A DNA stretch of 23,625 nucleotides. It comes from a virus. This document shows positions 7,791-15,109 of this stretch, piece after piece. The notes under the pieces are model-generated. The model was not told the DNA's origin and did no database searches. It saw only the letters and a list, made by a program, of their open reading frames with translations. Numbering within the stretch: position 1 is the first letter of the stretch; each line of letters opens with the position of its first letter. The position numbers and the translations under genes are program-made. The stretch lies in IMG/VR virus record IMGVR_UViG_3300032893_000273, positions 1 to 23,625 of that record. The stretch is one strand, 5' to 3'.

Positions 7791-8065
7791 CGCATTAGCA
7801 TCATCAATCGTTTTTCAGTAATCACCTGCATATCCCTATTCACGCCGAGCCGACGCATTAAAATAGGCCGAAAAAATAATTCGGCCTTCTTGCCATCGTG
7901 TTCTGCTTTCAAAACGCCCTTAACCTTAAAAACTTTCGGGTCGAGTTGTCTGATGCCTTCGGCGATGGAATTAGCGTAGGTTTCGTATTTAATATCGCCC
8001 GTCATTAAAACCACATGAAACGCTCCTTGCTCTATTTTCGGTTTCGGTTTCCGTCCGCGTGGCAT
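7787..8065 (-). CDS. Small basic hypothetical protein before portal
   Basis: A 92-residue protein starting with a basic, AT-hook-like MPRGRKPKPK segment. The rest alternates strands and helices and ends in a basic MLMR. It shares an ATGA junction with the portal gene, so it belongs to the packaging operon. It is unlikely to be the terminase small subunit because a better candidate lies at 10240-10482. Possibly DNA-binding, from the PRGRKPKPK start. Function unknown. Confidence 0.6.
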   Translation of the reverse strand: MPRGRKPKPKIEQGAFHVVLMTGDIKYETYANSIAEGIRQLDPKVFKVKGVLKAEHDGKKAELFFRPILMRRLGVNRDMQVITEKRLMMLMR

Positions 8066-8082
8066 GTAATTAGTATATCAGA

Positions 8083-9102
8083 TTACGCATAAAAGATAAT
8101 GTGGTCTTTCTCCTTGTCGGCGAGCTTTCGTATTCTCCATCGTTCTTCGTATGAAATCCCTCCGAAATTGTATGAAATATAACCGAGGCAAAAATAGAGG
8201 TCGGCATCATCGAGCTTCATTTTCGCCGCATCTACTTCAAGTAAAACATCCTTGATGAAATTGTCAATATCGGGATATCTCCACAAGATAACCCGCAACG
8301 CCCGTTTGAGCCACTGCCACTTATGCCCTACACCCTGGATCCCCGCCTCGCGGCTGATAAGGGTATCGAGCATGGTAAAGAGGTCTTTTGAGAAAGCATC
8401 CTGTACCCTGAACCGATATGCAGTGTCTACTTCGAGGAAATAGGCAACCAAGACGGAAACGCAGGCCATAAGGTGTTGCCATGTTCCATCCCATGCTGGA
8501 AAGTCATACTTTTCGGGGTCATTGGTAAAAACCGTGTATGTTTCGGCGTCAAATCCATACCGCTTCAAGACCGCGAAACATGCCCGTTGCACCTCTCGTG
8601 GAACTGGGTTGTAGCCATGCTCTAAGCCAAGCCAGCGCAGATTCCTCGTGATGAGGACGGTAAAGAGCCGATCAAGCATCCGTATCGTCCGTTTTTTGCT
8701 GGAAAGTACCATTAGCCCCAATGGAATGGCAAGCCATTTATTCTCTCCGATAACCTCGCGGGGAATTTCCGATATCATCGACTTCGCTAAGTCAAAAGCA
8801 TGGAGCTGATGCCCCTGCTTGCTCAGTTTCAGCCGATAACTGATCCCCCAGAGCTTGAGTTCCGTCCCTCCGGCTTCGGGATAGATATATTCTTCGATGA
8901 ACGCATTGGCTCCTTCGCGCTTTTCATGCAAAGCCCCATACGCGACATTTATCTTCTCACCTTTCGATTTCTTATCGGCAAGCCACCGATAAAAACGCGT
9001 CTTTTCGGCTTTCATGGCATCCGATTCCTGCGGCAACTGCGCCGTGAAAGTATTATGTCCCCGCGCCATTGCGTCGATTGCTCGTCTATCATGTCGATTC
9101 AT
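8083..9102 (-). CDS. Hypothetical 339-aa protein between terminase and portal
   Basis: A large helical protein of unknown function. The first residues, M-N-R-H-D-R-R-A-I-D-A-M-A-R-G, match a start often seen on phage proteins. The body is Trp/Tyr/Leu-rich with helical repeats and no evident catalytic motif, and hydrophobic runs (MACVSVLVAYFLEV) look buried rather than transmembrane. Its ATG overlaps the TerL stop by ATGA. In most phages this slot holds a short gene or none, so a 1-kb unknown here is notable. Confidence 0.7.
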   Translation of the reverse strand: MNRHDRRAIDAMARGHNTFTAQLPQESDAMKAEKTRFYRWLADKKSKGEKINVAYGALHEKREGANAFIEEYIYPEAGGTELKLWGISYRLKLSKQGHQLHAFDLAKSMISEIPREVIGENKWLAIPLGLMVLSSKKRTIRMLDRLFTVLITRNLRWLGLEHGYNPVPREVQRACFAVLKRYGFDAETYTVFTNDPEKYDFPAWDGTWQHLMACVSVLVAYFLEVDTAYRFRVQDAFSKDLFTMLDTLISREAGIQGVGHKWQWLKRALRVILWRYPDIDNFIKDVLLEVDAAKMKLDDADLYFCLGYISYNFGGISYEERWRIRKLADKEKDHIIFYA

Positions 9103-10286
9103 AATGCTGGATTTACTTTTCTTTGGTTTCGGTAATGGCGAGGCAGAGGAAGCGAATCGATATACTCCTGCCGCCGGATGATAGGAACCAAGCTGGTAAT
9201 CGCATATCGCGCGGCATCCATCGTGTGATCGTATCCTGATTCCGGCACGCCAGGAATGATATTACCGTCCCGATCAGTCGCCCATAGGTAATTCCGATAT
9301 TCCTTGATAATGTTCAATGAGCGCGAGGTTACTTGAATTACTTGGTCTTGGAGTATCTTAATCCCATGTTTTACCGAATCAGCTCCCTTTTCGCACGGGA
9401 CAACATTCAATCCAAATCCTTTCAGTTCATCAATGCTTTTCGGTTCAGCTGAGTCAGCAACAATAAGCGCACGGTCAATGTTCAGAAATATCGAAGCGAT
9501 GTTGGAATTTTTGAGTTCAGGCGAGAACGCCACTTCATCGAGAATATAATTGCCATTAAATAAATACACAGCCACAATAGCCGTAGGGTCAGGACGATAG
9601 CCGAAATCTAAACCGTAGCGTTCCAATCGGGCTTCTTTCGGTATCTCGCCTATGATATGCCAATCGGTATAAATAGCCCCTTCAATCTCGCCCAATTCGC
9701 CTTCGCCAAACACTTTCCACCATCCTTTGCGATGCTTGCGGTCTTCGATGGAAGAAACAATGCGTGGGTCAAGGGCTTCGTTATCCCGATACGTCAAAAT
9801 GATTTTCTGCCCGTCAAGATGCAAGCCCCAGAAATCGGCGACGGGATTATAGTCGAGAATGACAAATTGTTTCGTGCGGACTTCTAGTTGTTCGTGGGTT
9901 TCAAAGGGAATATTGTTTGCTTCATTCTCGAATAACCTATCACGGCGCGGACCTCGCACTTTCCCTGGCTGGTCGGCGGAAAAGAACTCCATCTTCGACC
10001 CTGTTTCAAACGTATAGACATAATCGGTTTTGTTCCACCGCTTTTCACTGAAATAGTGTTGCTCTTGCATGATGGAAAGGAAATCCCTGATAACGCCGCG
10101 CTTCAAATGGGGAAAGCTCTCGGAAACGATTGAGGTTAAGGTGGGTCTTTTGTCCCGTTGGGCGAGGTCAATCAAATGCTGAAGGATGCCGATAGTTTTA
10201 CCGGCTGATGTTCCGCCTTGAACAATTCTGATTCTTCCTTCAAGCGCCCGTATTTTTCGCGTCGCTTGGGTTAACTGGTAAGACAT
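9099..10286 (-). CDS. terL: Terminase large subunit (packaging ATPase/nuclease)
   Basis: A 395-residue motor that cuts concatemeric DNA and drives it into the procapsid. The ATPase domain shows a Walker A GGTSAGKT at residues 24-31 and a Walker B-like RLFENE with catalytic Glu at about 117-122. The RNase H-like nuclease domain has its acidic residues at D227 (LDFGYRPDP), D278 (IVADSAEPKS) and D353/D357 (YDHTMDAARYA). The length is near the short end for the family but all motifs are present. It overlaps the small terminase gene by 47 bases and the next gene by ATGA. Packaging strategy (cos or pac) cannot be read from this. Confidence 0.95.
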   Translation of the reverse strand: MSYQLTQATRKIRALEGRIRIVQGGTSAGKTIGILQHLIDLAQRDKRPTLTSIVSESFPHLKRGVIRDFLSIMQEQHYFSEKRWNKTDYVYTFETGSKMEFFSADQPGKVRGPRRDRLFENEANNIPFETHEQLEVRTKQFVILDYNPVADFWGLHLDGQKIILTYRDNEALDPRIVSSIEDRKHRKGWWKVFGEGELGEIEGAIYTDWHIIGEIPKEARLERYGLDFGYRPDPTAIVAVYLFNGNYILDEVAFSPELKNSNIASIFLNIDRALIVADSAEPKSIDELKGFGLNVVPCEKGADSVKHGIKILQDQVIQVTSRSLNIIKEYRNYLWATDRDGNIIPGVPESGYDHTMDAARYAITSLVPIIRRQEYIDSLPLPRHYRNQRKVNPAL

Positions 10287-10482
10287 TCAAGATAGGGATT
10301 GGTTCGCCATCGGGGCCGGATACTTCATTCAATCGGGGAAGAATGGTGCTAGCGAACCGAAGCAATAATCCTTCATAGAGTTCTTTCGGCTTTTTCTTCT
10401 CTAAAATCTCATAGCTTCGTTCTAAAGCTAAGGTTCGTACTTTCGCCGCTAACTCTCTATCTTGAAAAGATTTTCCCGCCAT
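10240..10482 (-). CDS. terS: Putative terminase small subunit
   Basis: An 80-residue protein just upstream of and overlapping TerL. Residues 8-60 are helical with a charged ELAAKVRTLALERSYEILEK segment. The C-terminus contains L-N-E-V-S-G-P-D-G-E-P-I-P-I, a sequence style often seen at the end of phage small terminases. The small subunit binds the packaging start site and regulates TerL. No clear helix-turn-helix is visible and the protein is short, so it may be a minimal or divergent form. The ATG at 10482 lies 14 bases after AACTAA. Confidence 0.6.
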   Translation of the reverse strand: MAGKSFQDRELAAKVRTLALERSYEILEKKKPKELYEGLLLRFASTILPRLNEVSGPDGEPIPILNVLPVNPSDAKNTGA

Positions 10483-10510
10483 AGAATCAATTTGACTTAG
10501 TTATAGCTTT

Positions 10511-10540
10511 ATTTTAGAACGTGTCTTTTCGTTTCGTCAA
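10511..10540 (-). promoter_or_regulatory. Candidate promoter for the packaging/structural operon
   Basis: On the minus strand TTGACG (10535-10540) and TAAAAT (10511-10516) are 18 bases apart, 29 bases before the small terminase ATG. A second TATAAC lies just downstream. It marks the start of the long late operon. Matches are good but not perfect, so confidence is moderate. Confidence 0.5.
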
Positions 10541-10541
10541 G

Positions 10542-11078
10542 CTAATCGGTGCAATTCAGGGTTATATCTTGGCTTAATCCGTTCCCTGATACCGTTAACG
10601 TATGGTTTCCGCTCGTTGCGGGGCGGTAAAAGAACTCCGTGCAAGCATGGCCGTCATTATCACACTGGTTTCGGGGGTTGAACTCCCCCTCGATGGATGA
10701 AGAAGCATAGGTTGCCCCTGCATTATGGGGCGCGGCGAGCCATGCTGGTTCATCCGTTGTCAGGGTGAATTGGAAATCCTGGTTTGGCTGGTACGCTCCG
10801 TTTATTTGGTAATAAGCATCAATGAGAGTATTCGTTCCCGTCGTGCAGTCCCCTTTTTGATTGATAAGGATATTTCCTATCGGTTGCGGGGCGGCTTGCA
10901 ATACAGGCGATGATTCCTGGACTTCGGGAATGTTTATAACGTATTGGGTCGTCGTAGCAGCAGGTTGGGTTGTCGTTGCGGGAATCGTCGGCGTTTGCGC
11001 CGCTAATTGTGCTGAATAGAGGGCTACGAGAGCTTCTAGGGCCGCGATAAGCTGTTTTAAGGTTGTAATATAGTCCAT
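10542..11078 (-). CDS. Surface or virion protein with Thr/Ala/Pro linker
   Basis: A 178-residue protein. Residues 4-28 are an alternating hydrophobic helix (TLKQLIAALEALVALYSAQLAAQ), amphipathic rather than a classic signal peptide. Residues 29-48 are a Thr/Pro/Ala linker (TPTIPATTTQPAATTT), and the C-terminal 110 residues look like a beta-sandwich with four cysteines and a final DITLNC strand. Helix, linker and sandwich architecture is frequent in secreted Parcubacteria-type proteins. It overlaps the 39-aa membrane peptide by TAATG, suggesting the two act together. Function unknown. Confidence 0.6.
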   Translation of the reverse strand: MDYITTLKQLIAALEALVALYSAQLAAQTPTIPATTTQPAATTTQYVINIPEVQESSPVLQAAPQPIGNILINQKGDCTTGTNTLIDAYYQINGAYQPNQDFQFTLTTDEPAWLAAPHNAGATYASSSIEGEFNPRNQCDNDGHACTEFFYRPATSGNHTLTVSGNGLSQDITLNCTD

Positions 11079-11197
11079 TATTTTTGTGCGATTATCGTTA
11101 ATAATTCGACGATTCTATAGAGATAGTAAACCACAATTCCCCCGCCGATGCAATAGAGAACTACTTTTGTCGCTTGCATTGAGTTCCAATCTTTCAT
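11078..11197 (-). CDS. 39-aa single-span membrane peptide
   Basis: ATG at 11197 to TAA at 11078-11080. The peptide starts M-K-D-W-N-S-M-Q-A-T-K and has one hydrophobic span (VVLYCIGGGIVVYYLYRIVELLTIIA). It overlaps the upstream gene by ATGA and the downstream gene by TAATG, so translation is well supported. A holin-like or anchor role is possible, since a phage with a secreted lytic enzyme may still need a membrane trigger. This is inference. Confidence 0.65.
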   Translation of the reverse strand: MKDWNSMQATKVVLYCIGGGIVVYYLYRIVELLTIIAQK

Positions 11198-11481
11198 ACT
11201 TTCGGCTGTTCCAGCGTTACGATGACCTTATTGCCCTCGAACGTGTATTTTTTTATGGGTTTTGGCGCGGGTTTTTGGAAGCTCCAGCCCGTTATATATT
11301 CTGTTTTCCGGCGCGAAAGTCCCATGATAGCGTGCGCGTGGCCTTCCGAGCATAATTCTCTCATCCTACGTTCCATATTCGACACGCGATACCCTTCTTC
11401 AGTAGTAAACGTAGCCAGTTCCCCGAAACTCACTTCCCCTTTCGTTTCTATTAACTTTTTGAGGCGGTCTTTTAAGCTCAT
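11194..11481 (-). CDS. Putative winged-helix DNA-binding protein
   Basis: A 95-residue protein. Residues 1-50 follow a helix-turn-helix pattern: KDRLKKLIETKG, VSFGELATFTTEEG, VSNMERRMRELCSEG, then a wing (AHAIMGLSRRKTEYI). The C-terminus is basic and Pro/Lys-rich. It is linked by ATGA junctions on both sides. It could be a transcription regulator or a DNA-binding accessory protein. The fold is inferred from helix spacing only. Confidence 0.5.
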   Translation of the reverse strand: MSLKDRLKKLIETKGEVSFGELATFTTEEGYRVSNMERRMRELCSEGHAHAIMGLSRRKTEYITGWSFQKPAPKPIKKYTFEGNKVIVTLEQPKV

Positions 11482-11924
11482 GATATCCGGCCAAGTATAG
11501 TTTCTACGATTTTTTCGAGGTCAGCTTCGTTGAGGTTTTTTATCATTTTGGCGCGGGCGGCGTTCCATCCACAAGTAGGCGTACATTCCATATGTTCATT
11601 TTCCGAACAATCCGCCTCTCGTGTTTCTGGCACCAAACTCATAGCCCAATTTTTCAGGTCGTTTTTTATGGTATCGGCGCGGTCATCATTGTACGCTTCG
11701 GTTTGTATTCGGTGCAATTCTTTTAACGCTTTTAGTGGGTCGCCAGTTCCTTTTACTAATTCTGTTTCTTCGCGGTTGGAATCCTGATGTGCGGGATTCT
11801 TTTCTTTGAAGCAATATGTATGTCGGGTTTGCCATCCGCCTTTTCCGTCGCGCTCGAAATAACCGTTATCAATTTCAACAGTTTTCCCGCAAACGTAGCA
11901 TATCCCCTCGTACATATTCCTCAT
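11478..11924 (-). CDS. Hypothetical protein with N-terminal zinc motif
   Basis: A 148-residue protein. Residues 9-38 form a likely zinc site (C9-x2-C12 ... H35-x2-C38). A charged helical middle follows, then a second Cys-rich patch (D-C-S-E-N-E-H-M-E-C-T-P-T-C-G-W) and a C-terminal helix rich in Asn and Leu. The start could be ATG 11924 or the internal ATG encoding M4 (MYEGICYVC). It overlaps the winged-helix gene by ATGA. Function unknown. Confidence 0.6.
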   Translation of the reverse strand: MRNMYEGICYVCGKTVEIDNGYFERDGKGGWQTRHTYCFKEKNPAHQDSNREETELVKGTGDPLKALKELHRIQTEAYNDDRADTIKNDLKNWAMSLVPETREADCSENEHMECTPTCGWNAARAKMIKNLNEADLEKIVETILGRIS

Positions 11925-11935
11925 TGGTTTATTGG

Positions 11936-12163
11936 TTATTTTTCGGGGCGAGATTTTCGGCGCGGTTTTTCTGGTTCCATTAAATCAACGCCGCGCAAGT
12001 ACCAATGCCCACAATCGAAACACATTAAAGGAATATCGAGGTCTTTTAAGTGTTCATGCGCTCCATTGCAATTCCAACACGAACGCATAGCATATTCGCC
12101 TGGGTGTTCATTGTTGAAGGCGATGACTTCTTTCCTCAATTTTTCTATCTCTTTCTTCTTCAT
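11936..12163 (-). CDS. Zinc-ribbon protein
   Basis: A 75-residue protein with a basic helix (KKKEIEKLRKEVIAF) followed by a four-cysteine ribbon: C29-x2-C32 and C48-x2-C51 with an H-rich loop. The C-terminus is basic (KPRRKSRPEK), suggesting nucleic-acid contact. It starts at ATG 12163 in an A-rich leader, with no Shine-Dalgarno. Function unknown. Confidence 0.62.
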   Translation of the reverse strand: MKKKEIEKLRKEVIAFNNEHPGEYAMRSCWNCNGAHEHLKDLDIPLMCFDCGHWYLRGVDLMEPEKPRRKSRPEK

Positions 12164-12168
12164 GTCTT

Positions 12169-12363
12169 TTATTGGGATAGGGAAGGGTTAGAATTTTCTG
12201 TTTCTTTTTCGCAGTTTTTGCAATTATCTATCCCCGCAATTTCTTCCGAATAAACATACGTTCCGAGGGCTTTTCCGAGCGCAACTAATTGCCGCGCGTG
12301 TTCGAGGCAAACATCCACAGGGCCAGTCGGCCAATGAACTCTACATGTAGCTTTTACTTCCAT
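12169..12363 (-). CDS. Small Cys/His zinc-binding protein
   Basis: A 64-residue protein with metal ligands in two blocks: C7, H10, C19, H22 (C-x2-H ... C-x2-H) and C48-x2-C51. ATG 12363 is preceded by AACTAA with a 14-base gap and by a CCGCA/TGCGG hairpin in the gap 12364-12407. Proteins of this shape are frequent in phage accessory regions, but no function is established here. Confidence 0.62.
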   Translation of the reverse strand: MEVKATCRVHWPTGPVDVCLEHARQLVALGKALGTYVYSEEIAGIDNCKNCEKETENSNPSLSQ

Positions 12364-12407
12364 AGTTTTATTTTAATTTAGTTCCGCACGAGGTTTGCCT
12401 TGCGGGG

Positions 12408-12671
12408 TTATTTATTTTCTAGATTTACCGCGCCGTAATTTTCTTGCGACACAATGACATTATTTCCCAATTCGACATAGCAATCCCCAGCCCAGAAACT
12501 ATAGAACGTGGGCTTTTGAATGGCGCGACCAAAAGCGGGGCACGAAATATACTTGTTACCAAGGTATGCAAGTGTTCCAATAACTATCACCAAAGCAACT
12601 ACCCAAAAGATAATAGGTTGTCCTATACCTTCCCACGCCGTATCCGCATCTAAGTCTGGTATGATTTTCAT
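12408..12671 (-). CDS. Single-span membrane protein
   Basis: An 87-residue protein with one long hydrophobic helix (GQPIIFWVVALVIVIGTLAYLG, about residues 17-38) and a soluble C-terminal domain with two cysteines. The first 16 residues are acidic, so the orientation is probably N-out or C-out and is not clear. Two overlapping AACTAA copies lie 4 and 9 bases before the ATG; the TAA of the farther copy is the stop of the upstream gene. Function unknown. Confidence 0.6.
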   Translation of the reverse strand: MKIIPDLDADTAWEGIGQPIIFWVVALVIVIGTLAYLGNKYISCPAFGRAIQKPTFYSFWAGDCYVELGNNVIVSQENYGAVNLENK

Positions 12672-12680
12672 ATTTTTAGT

Positions 12681-13142
12681 TTAGTTTTTTGCCGCACGAC
12701 CACACTTTCCATAGTAACCGCATTGTTCGCACTTCGTAACACCGCTACACACTTCTTTTTTTGATTGCTTGCGGGGCGCGTCCAGGATTTTCAACCCGTA
12801 ATTTACCACCGCTTGTTGGAACGCCGTCTCGAAATCTTTTTTCTTTTCAAGTATCGGCGCGAAATTCTTACGATAGGACACCAGCCAATTCTCAACCGTG
12901 TGGGTCGCCGGACTGTAATTCATCTTTTTGAACATCTCCTTTATCGGCGCGAGTGAGAGGTAGGCCTCCAGCTCCTTGATGGAATCCCGCGCTCCGGGAT
13001 TCGAGATTCGGGAATCCACATACCGATAACAGAGCCACAGCTTCAGTTTTTGCGTTGATTCGTACATACCGACACAATACTCCCTTATCCCTTCGGCGGT
13101 TTCTTCTGCATGGGCTTCAAGCGACTTGGCGAGCTTGTTCAT
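12681..13142 (-). CDS. Helical protein ending in a Cas4/AddB-like cysteine motif
   Basis: A 153-residue helical protein. The final 24 residues hold C-x5-C-x2-C-x5-C (CSGVTKCEQCGYYGKCG). The last three cysteines match the spacing of the C-terminal 4Fe-4S motif of Cas4- and AddB-type nucleases. None of the RecB nuclease motifs (D, ExK) is seen, so it is not a typical Cas4. It may be a remnant, a fused cluster domain, or a zinc site. It overlaps the putative ssDNA-binding gene by ATGA. Confidence 0.55.
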   Translation of the reverse strand: MNKLAKSLEAHAEETAEGIREYCVGMYESTQKLKLWLCYRYVDSRISNPGARDSIKELEAYLSLAPIKEMFKKMNYSPATHTVENWLVSYRKNFAPILEKKKDFETAFQQAVVNYGLKILDAPRKQSKKEVCSGVTKCEQCGYYGKCGRAAKN

Positions 13143-13492
13143 AAGTCGGGCAATTCGTCGGCCTTTGGCAACCGCTCGGCAATCAGCTTGTATAACGCCC
13201 GTAAACCTTCGATGATTTTATCGAGCCGCTCGACGATTTCCTTGTCGCTCTTTCCGCCCCGCTTTTGCCCAGCTAAGCCGACGATCGTGTAATTCTTGTA
13301 CGATTTATCCCCTTTCTGAACGTCCTCGACTTCAATCTCGAAGTCCGTCGGCTTTCCAATGTAAGGCGTAAGGTTAGTGAAGCTCGAATACTTCTGACTT
13401 CCTTCCCAAGCGTGGTAGATAGTCCACGCTTTGCCACGGGTAACCCCTTCCTTGAACACTTCGCACTTATCAAGATTCAGTTTTTTATTCAT
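13139..13492 (-). CDS. Possible single-strand DNA-binding (OB-fold) protein
   Basis: A 117-residue protein from ATG 13492; the TTG two codons upstream is a less likely start. The central part is strand-rich: K-A-W-T-I-Y-H-A-W, S-S-F-T-N-L-T-P-Y-I-G-K-P, D-F-E-I-E-V-E-D-V and Y-K-N-Y-T-I-V-G. This resembles the five-strand order of OB-fold phage SSBs. The C-terminus is a charged helix ending in an acidic DELPDL tail, as SSBs often have. It overlaps the next gene upstream by 8 bases. Assignment is by pattern only. Confidence 0.45.
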   Translation of the reverse strand: MNKKLNLDKCEVFKEGVTRGKAWTIYHAWEGSQKYSSFTNLTPYIGKPTDFEIEVEDVQKGDKSYKNYTIVGLAGQKRGGKSDKEIVERLDKIIEGLRALYKLIAERLPKADELPDL

Positions 13493-13907
13493 CTCCAAAA
13501 TCGCTAATCACGTCAATTTCAGCGGCGTTTTTAGCGTCCTGCTTTACTTCGACTTTTCTTGCCTTAGCATTTTTCTCCGCATCCAATTCCCGCTTATAAG
13601 CGTTCACCGATTTTAATGTCTGGGCTTTGCAAAAGTCATAGAGGGCTTCGGCTACCTCGCTCGCATCGTTCCACTCGCACTCTGCCTTTTGGCTGGTAAA
13701 GAAATCACGATTTTCGTAGCCGGGTAATGACATTTTGTACGAGAATGACCGCGCTATCTCCACCATTACGCCTTCGGTAGCATCAAGATTGTTTAGTTCT
13801 TCTGCAAGTGCCTCTATCCGCTTACTCTGTGCGTTTGTTCTTTCCTCTGGCAAGATATCCTGTAGTTCCGCAAATTCCTTTTTCAGTTGTGCGTACTTTT
13901 TACTCAT
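13485..13907 (-). CDS. Hypothetical protein paired with the putative SSB gene
   Basis: The best start is ATG 13907 (MSKKYAQLKK), giving 140 residues; the frame can extend to 13925. An N-terminal coiled coil (about 1-45) precedes a compact domain with the segment F-S-Y-K-M-S-L-P-G-Y-E-N-R-D-F-F and a later L-Y-D-F-C-K-A-Q. The C-terminus is lysine-rich then acidic (ISDFGDE). The tight overlap with the OB-like gene suggests a DNA-metabolism pair, though no enzyme motif is seen. Confidence 0.6.
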   Translation of the reverse strand: MSKKYAQLKKEFAELQDILPEERTNAQSKRIEALAEELNNLDATEGVMVEIARSFSYKMSLPGYENRDFFTSQKAECEWNDASEVAEALYDFCKAQTLKSVNAYKRELDAEKNAKARKVEVKQDAKNAAEIDVISDFGDE

Positions 13908-14103
13908 GTTCGTGTAAATCTTCATCGTCTATATCAACCTTTGATTCGTCCTCGTCGTCAGGATTTTCGCCGTCCGGCTCGTCGAATGAAGTGAACTCGC
14001 CCCGACACTTATTGCACTCCGCCACGCCCCAATACGAACCGAGCCACGCCCGTCCGCATGAAACGCATAACATATCCTCTAAGATTCTTGGTAAAGTTTT
14101 CAT
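13900..14103 (-). CDS. Zinc-ribbon protein with acidic tail
   Basis: A 67-residue protein with C13-x2-C16 and C30-x2-C33 forming a ribbon. The last 25 residues are almost all Asp and Glu (DGENPDDEDESKVDIDDED). Such tails can mimic DNA or bind basic partners such as polymerases. It overlaps the next gene by 8 bases. Function unknown. Confidence 0.62.
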   Translation of the reverse strand: MKTLPRILEDMLCVSCGRAWLGSYWGVAECNKCRGEFTSFDEPDGENPDDEDESKVDIDDEDLHEHE

Positions 14104-14105
14104 GG

Positions 14106-14303
14106 TTATTTTTTATTGGTTAATCCGCGCCGCGCGAAACTTTGCACATTTTCTTTCTGTATCTCCCACAGCCCGTAAATGCCCGCCAAGCGGTTCAAGT
14201 CCCGTGCGGCTTCCTCGAACCGGCCGAGCTTCCGCCGGTTATTTATCCGGCGGAAATACCGTCCGGTGATCTGCTTTTGATGCTGTTCTAAGATGTTTTC
14301 CAT
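14106..14303 (-). CDS. Possible independent 65-aa gene inside the HNH reading frame
   Basis: An in-frame ATG at 14303 gives M-E-N-I-L-E-Q-H-Q-K-Q-I-T-G-R-Y-F-R-R, a 65-residue helical basic protein. The upstream AACTAA (14308-14313, 4 bases before the ATG) matches the element found before other starts in this window. This suggests that the C-terminal part was once, or still is, translated on its own. Alternative: simply the C-terminal domain of the HNH fusion. Confidence 0.45.
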   Translation of the reverse strand: MENILEQHQKQITGRYFRRINNRRKLGRFEEAARDLNRLAGIYGLWEIQKENVQSFARRGLTNKK

Positions 14304-14699
14304 AGTTTTAGTTTCCGCGATTTGAGGGGAGGGGAAGCTACTTATTTTTTTGCATTGACTCATAAATTCCTGTACCCCCATTGTATTTTTCATTTTATTA
14401 CAGACCTTACAACACGCTACCACATTCTCAAACGTATATCCGATTTTATTATCCAATCTATCAATACCGATATTTTCTATGGACACCCCGCAATAATAAC
14501 AATTTTTCTTCCAAAATTGACTAAATTGTTCTAAGGATAAATAGAATGGATAATTTCTTGCCTTTGCACCTCTACGATAATGAAGAAAATGATATTTGGG
14601 GCTGGCGAGAAGTTTAATCTTTTTTCTCGCCATGTATCCGTTTATTTTTCTCCTCTCGTATTGCCTTCGATTCCTAACTTTATTATCTTTGTAAGGCAT
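14106..14699 (-). CDS. HNH endonuclease fused in frame to a second small protein
   Basis: From the ATG at 14699 (MPYKDNKVRNRRQYERRK, a common start for phage HNH proteins) the frame gives 197 residues; a GTG at 14789 could extend it. The HNH core spans about 65-105: C67-x2-C70, D80/D83, N92, C97-x2-C100-N101-x2-K104. The last 65 residues (from M133) form a helical domain that looks like an independent small phage protein. The internal ATG for that part is preceded by AACTAA. The enzyme likely acts as a homing endonuclease; it may have lost its stop and been fused to the next gene. Confidence 0.72.
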   Translation of the reverse strand: MPYKDNKVRNRRQYERRKINGYMARKKIKLLASPKYHFLHYRRGAKARNYPFYLSLEQFSQFWKKNCYYCGVSIENIGIDRLDNKIGYTFENVVACCKVCNKMKNTMGVQEFMSQCKKISSFPSPQIAETKTMENILEQHQKQITGRYFRRINNRRKLGRFEEAARDLNRLAGIYGLWEIQKENVQSFARRGLTNKK

Positions 14700-14776
14700 T
14701 TCATAATTCGGGGAAGGAATACCGGAACCGATAACCCTCCCCCGAATGTTCCCGTATTTTAGTTTTAACGACTTTT

Positions 14777-14866
14777 TTACCGCCCGCACAACACCAGCCC
14801 CGCAAAACAGAGAAACCCGACTATCAAGAGAAACGTAAGCGTTGCGTAGAGTTTATCGTGTTTCAT
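14777..14866 (-). CDS. 29-aa single-span membrane peptide
   Basis: ATG at 14866 to TAA at 14777-14779. The peptide has a hydrophobic core (TFLLIVGFLCFAGLVLC). It overlaps the end of the upstream zinc-protein gene by 14 bases. It could be a tiny membrane factor or a leader. Its short length keeps confidence low. Confidence 0.45.
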   Translation of the reverse strand: MKHDKLYATLTFLLIVGFLCFAGLVLCGR

Positions 14867-15062
14867 TTTCTTGTGCGGGCAAAACTTTCAATCCAACAAA
14901 CTTATATCCGATGCAACCGCAAGTATAACAAGACCGCTCTTCGGAACGTGTATCGTGGTCGGCTTTTTCGTGTCCACATTCACACATTGAAGCAAGATAG
15001 GGAACCGTCATAATCGGCGCGCCAAGATACTCCATTGGATTTGTATTTTTTATGCCGTACAT
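14853..15062 (-). CDS. Small zinc protein with C-x-C-G-H motif
   Basis: A 69-residue protein. The ligands are C27, C29, H31 and H36 (MCECGHEKADH), then C45, C48 and C50 (CYTCGC), a pattern found in many small phage proteins. ATG 15062 follows AACTAA with an 11-base gap and lies about 40 bases after a candidate promoter start. Function unknown. Confidence 0.6.
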   Translation of the reverse strand: MYGIKNTNPMEYLGAPIMTVPYLASMCECGHEKADHDTRSEERSCYTCGCIGYKFVGLKVLPAQENETR

Positions 15063-15109
15063 GGTTTTTGTTATTAGTTTCGGGGGTTCGACGACTTCCC
15101 CTTACTTAA

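Noticed and set aside
14193-14206. T-arm-like sequence (GGTTCAAGTCCCG) suggestive of a tRNA
   Set aside because: It lies inside the HNH/helical coding sequence, with no acceptor, D or anticodon stem around it.
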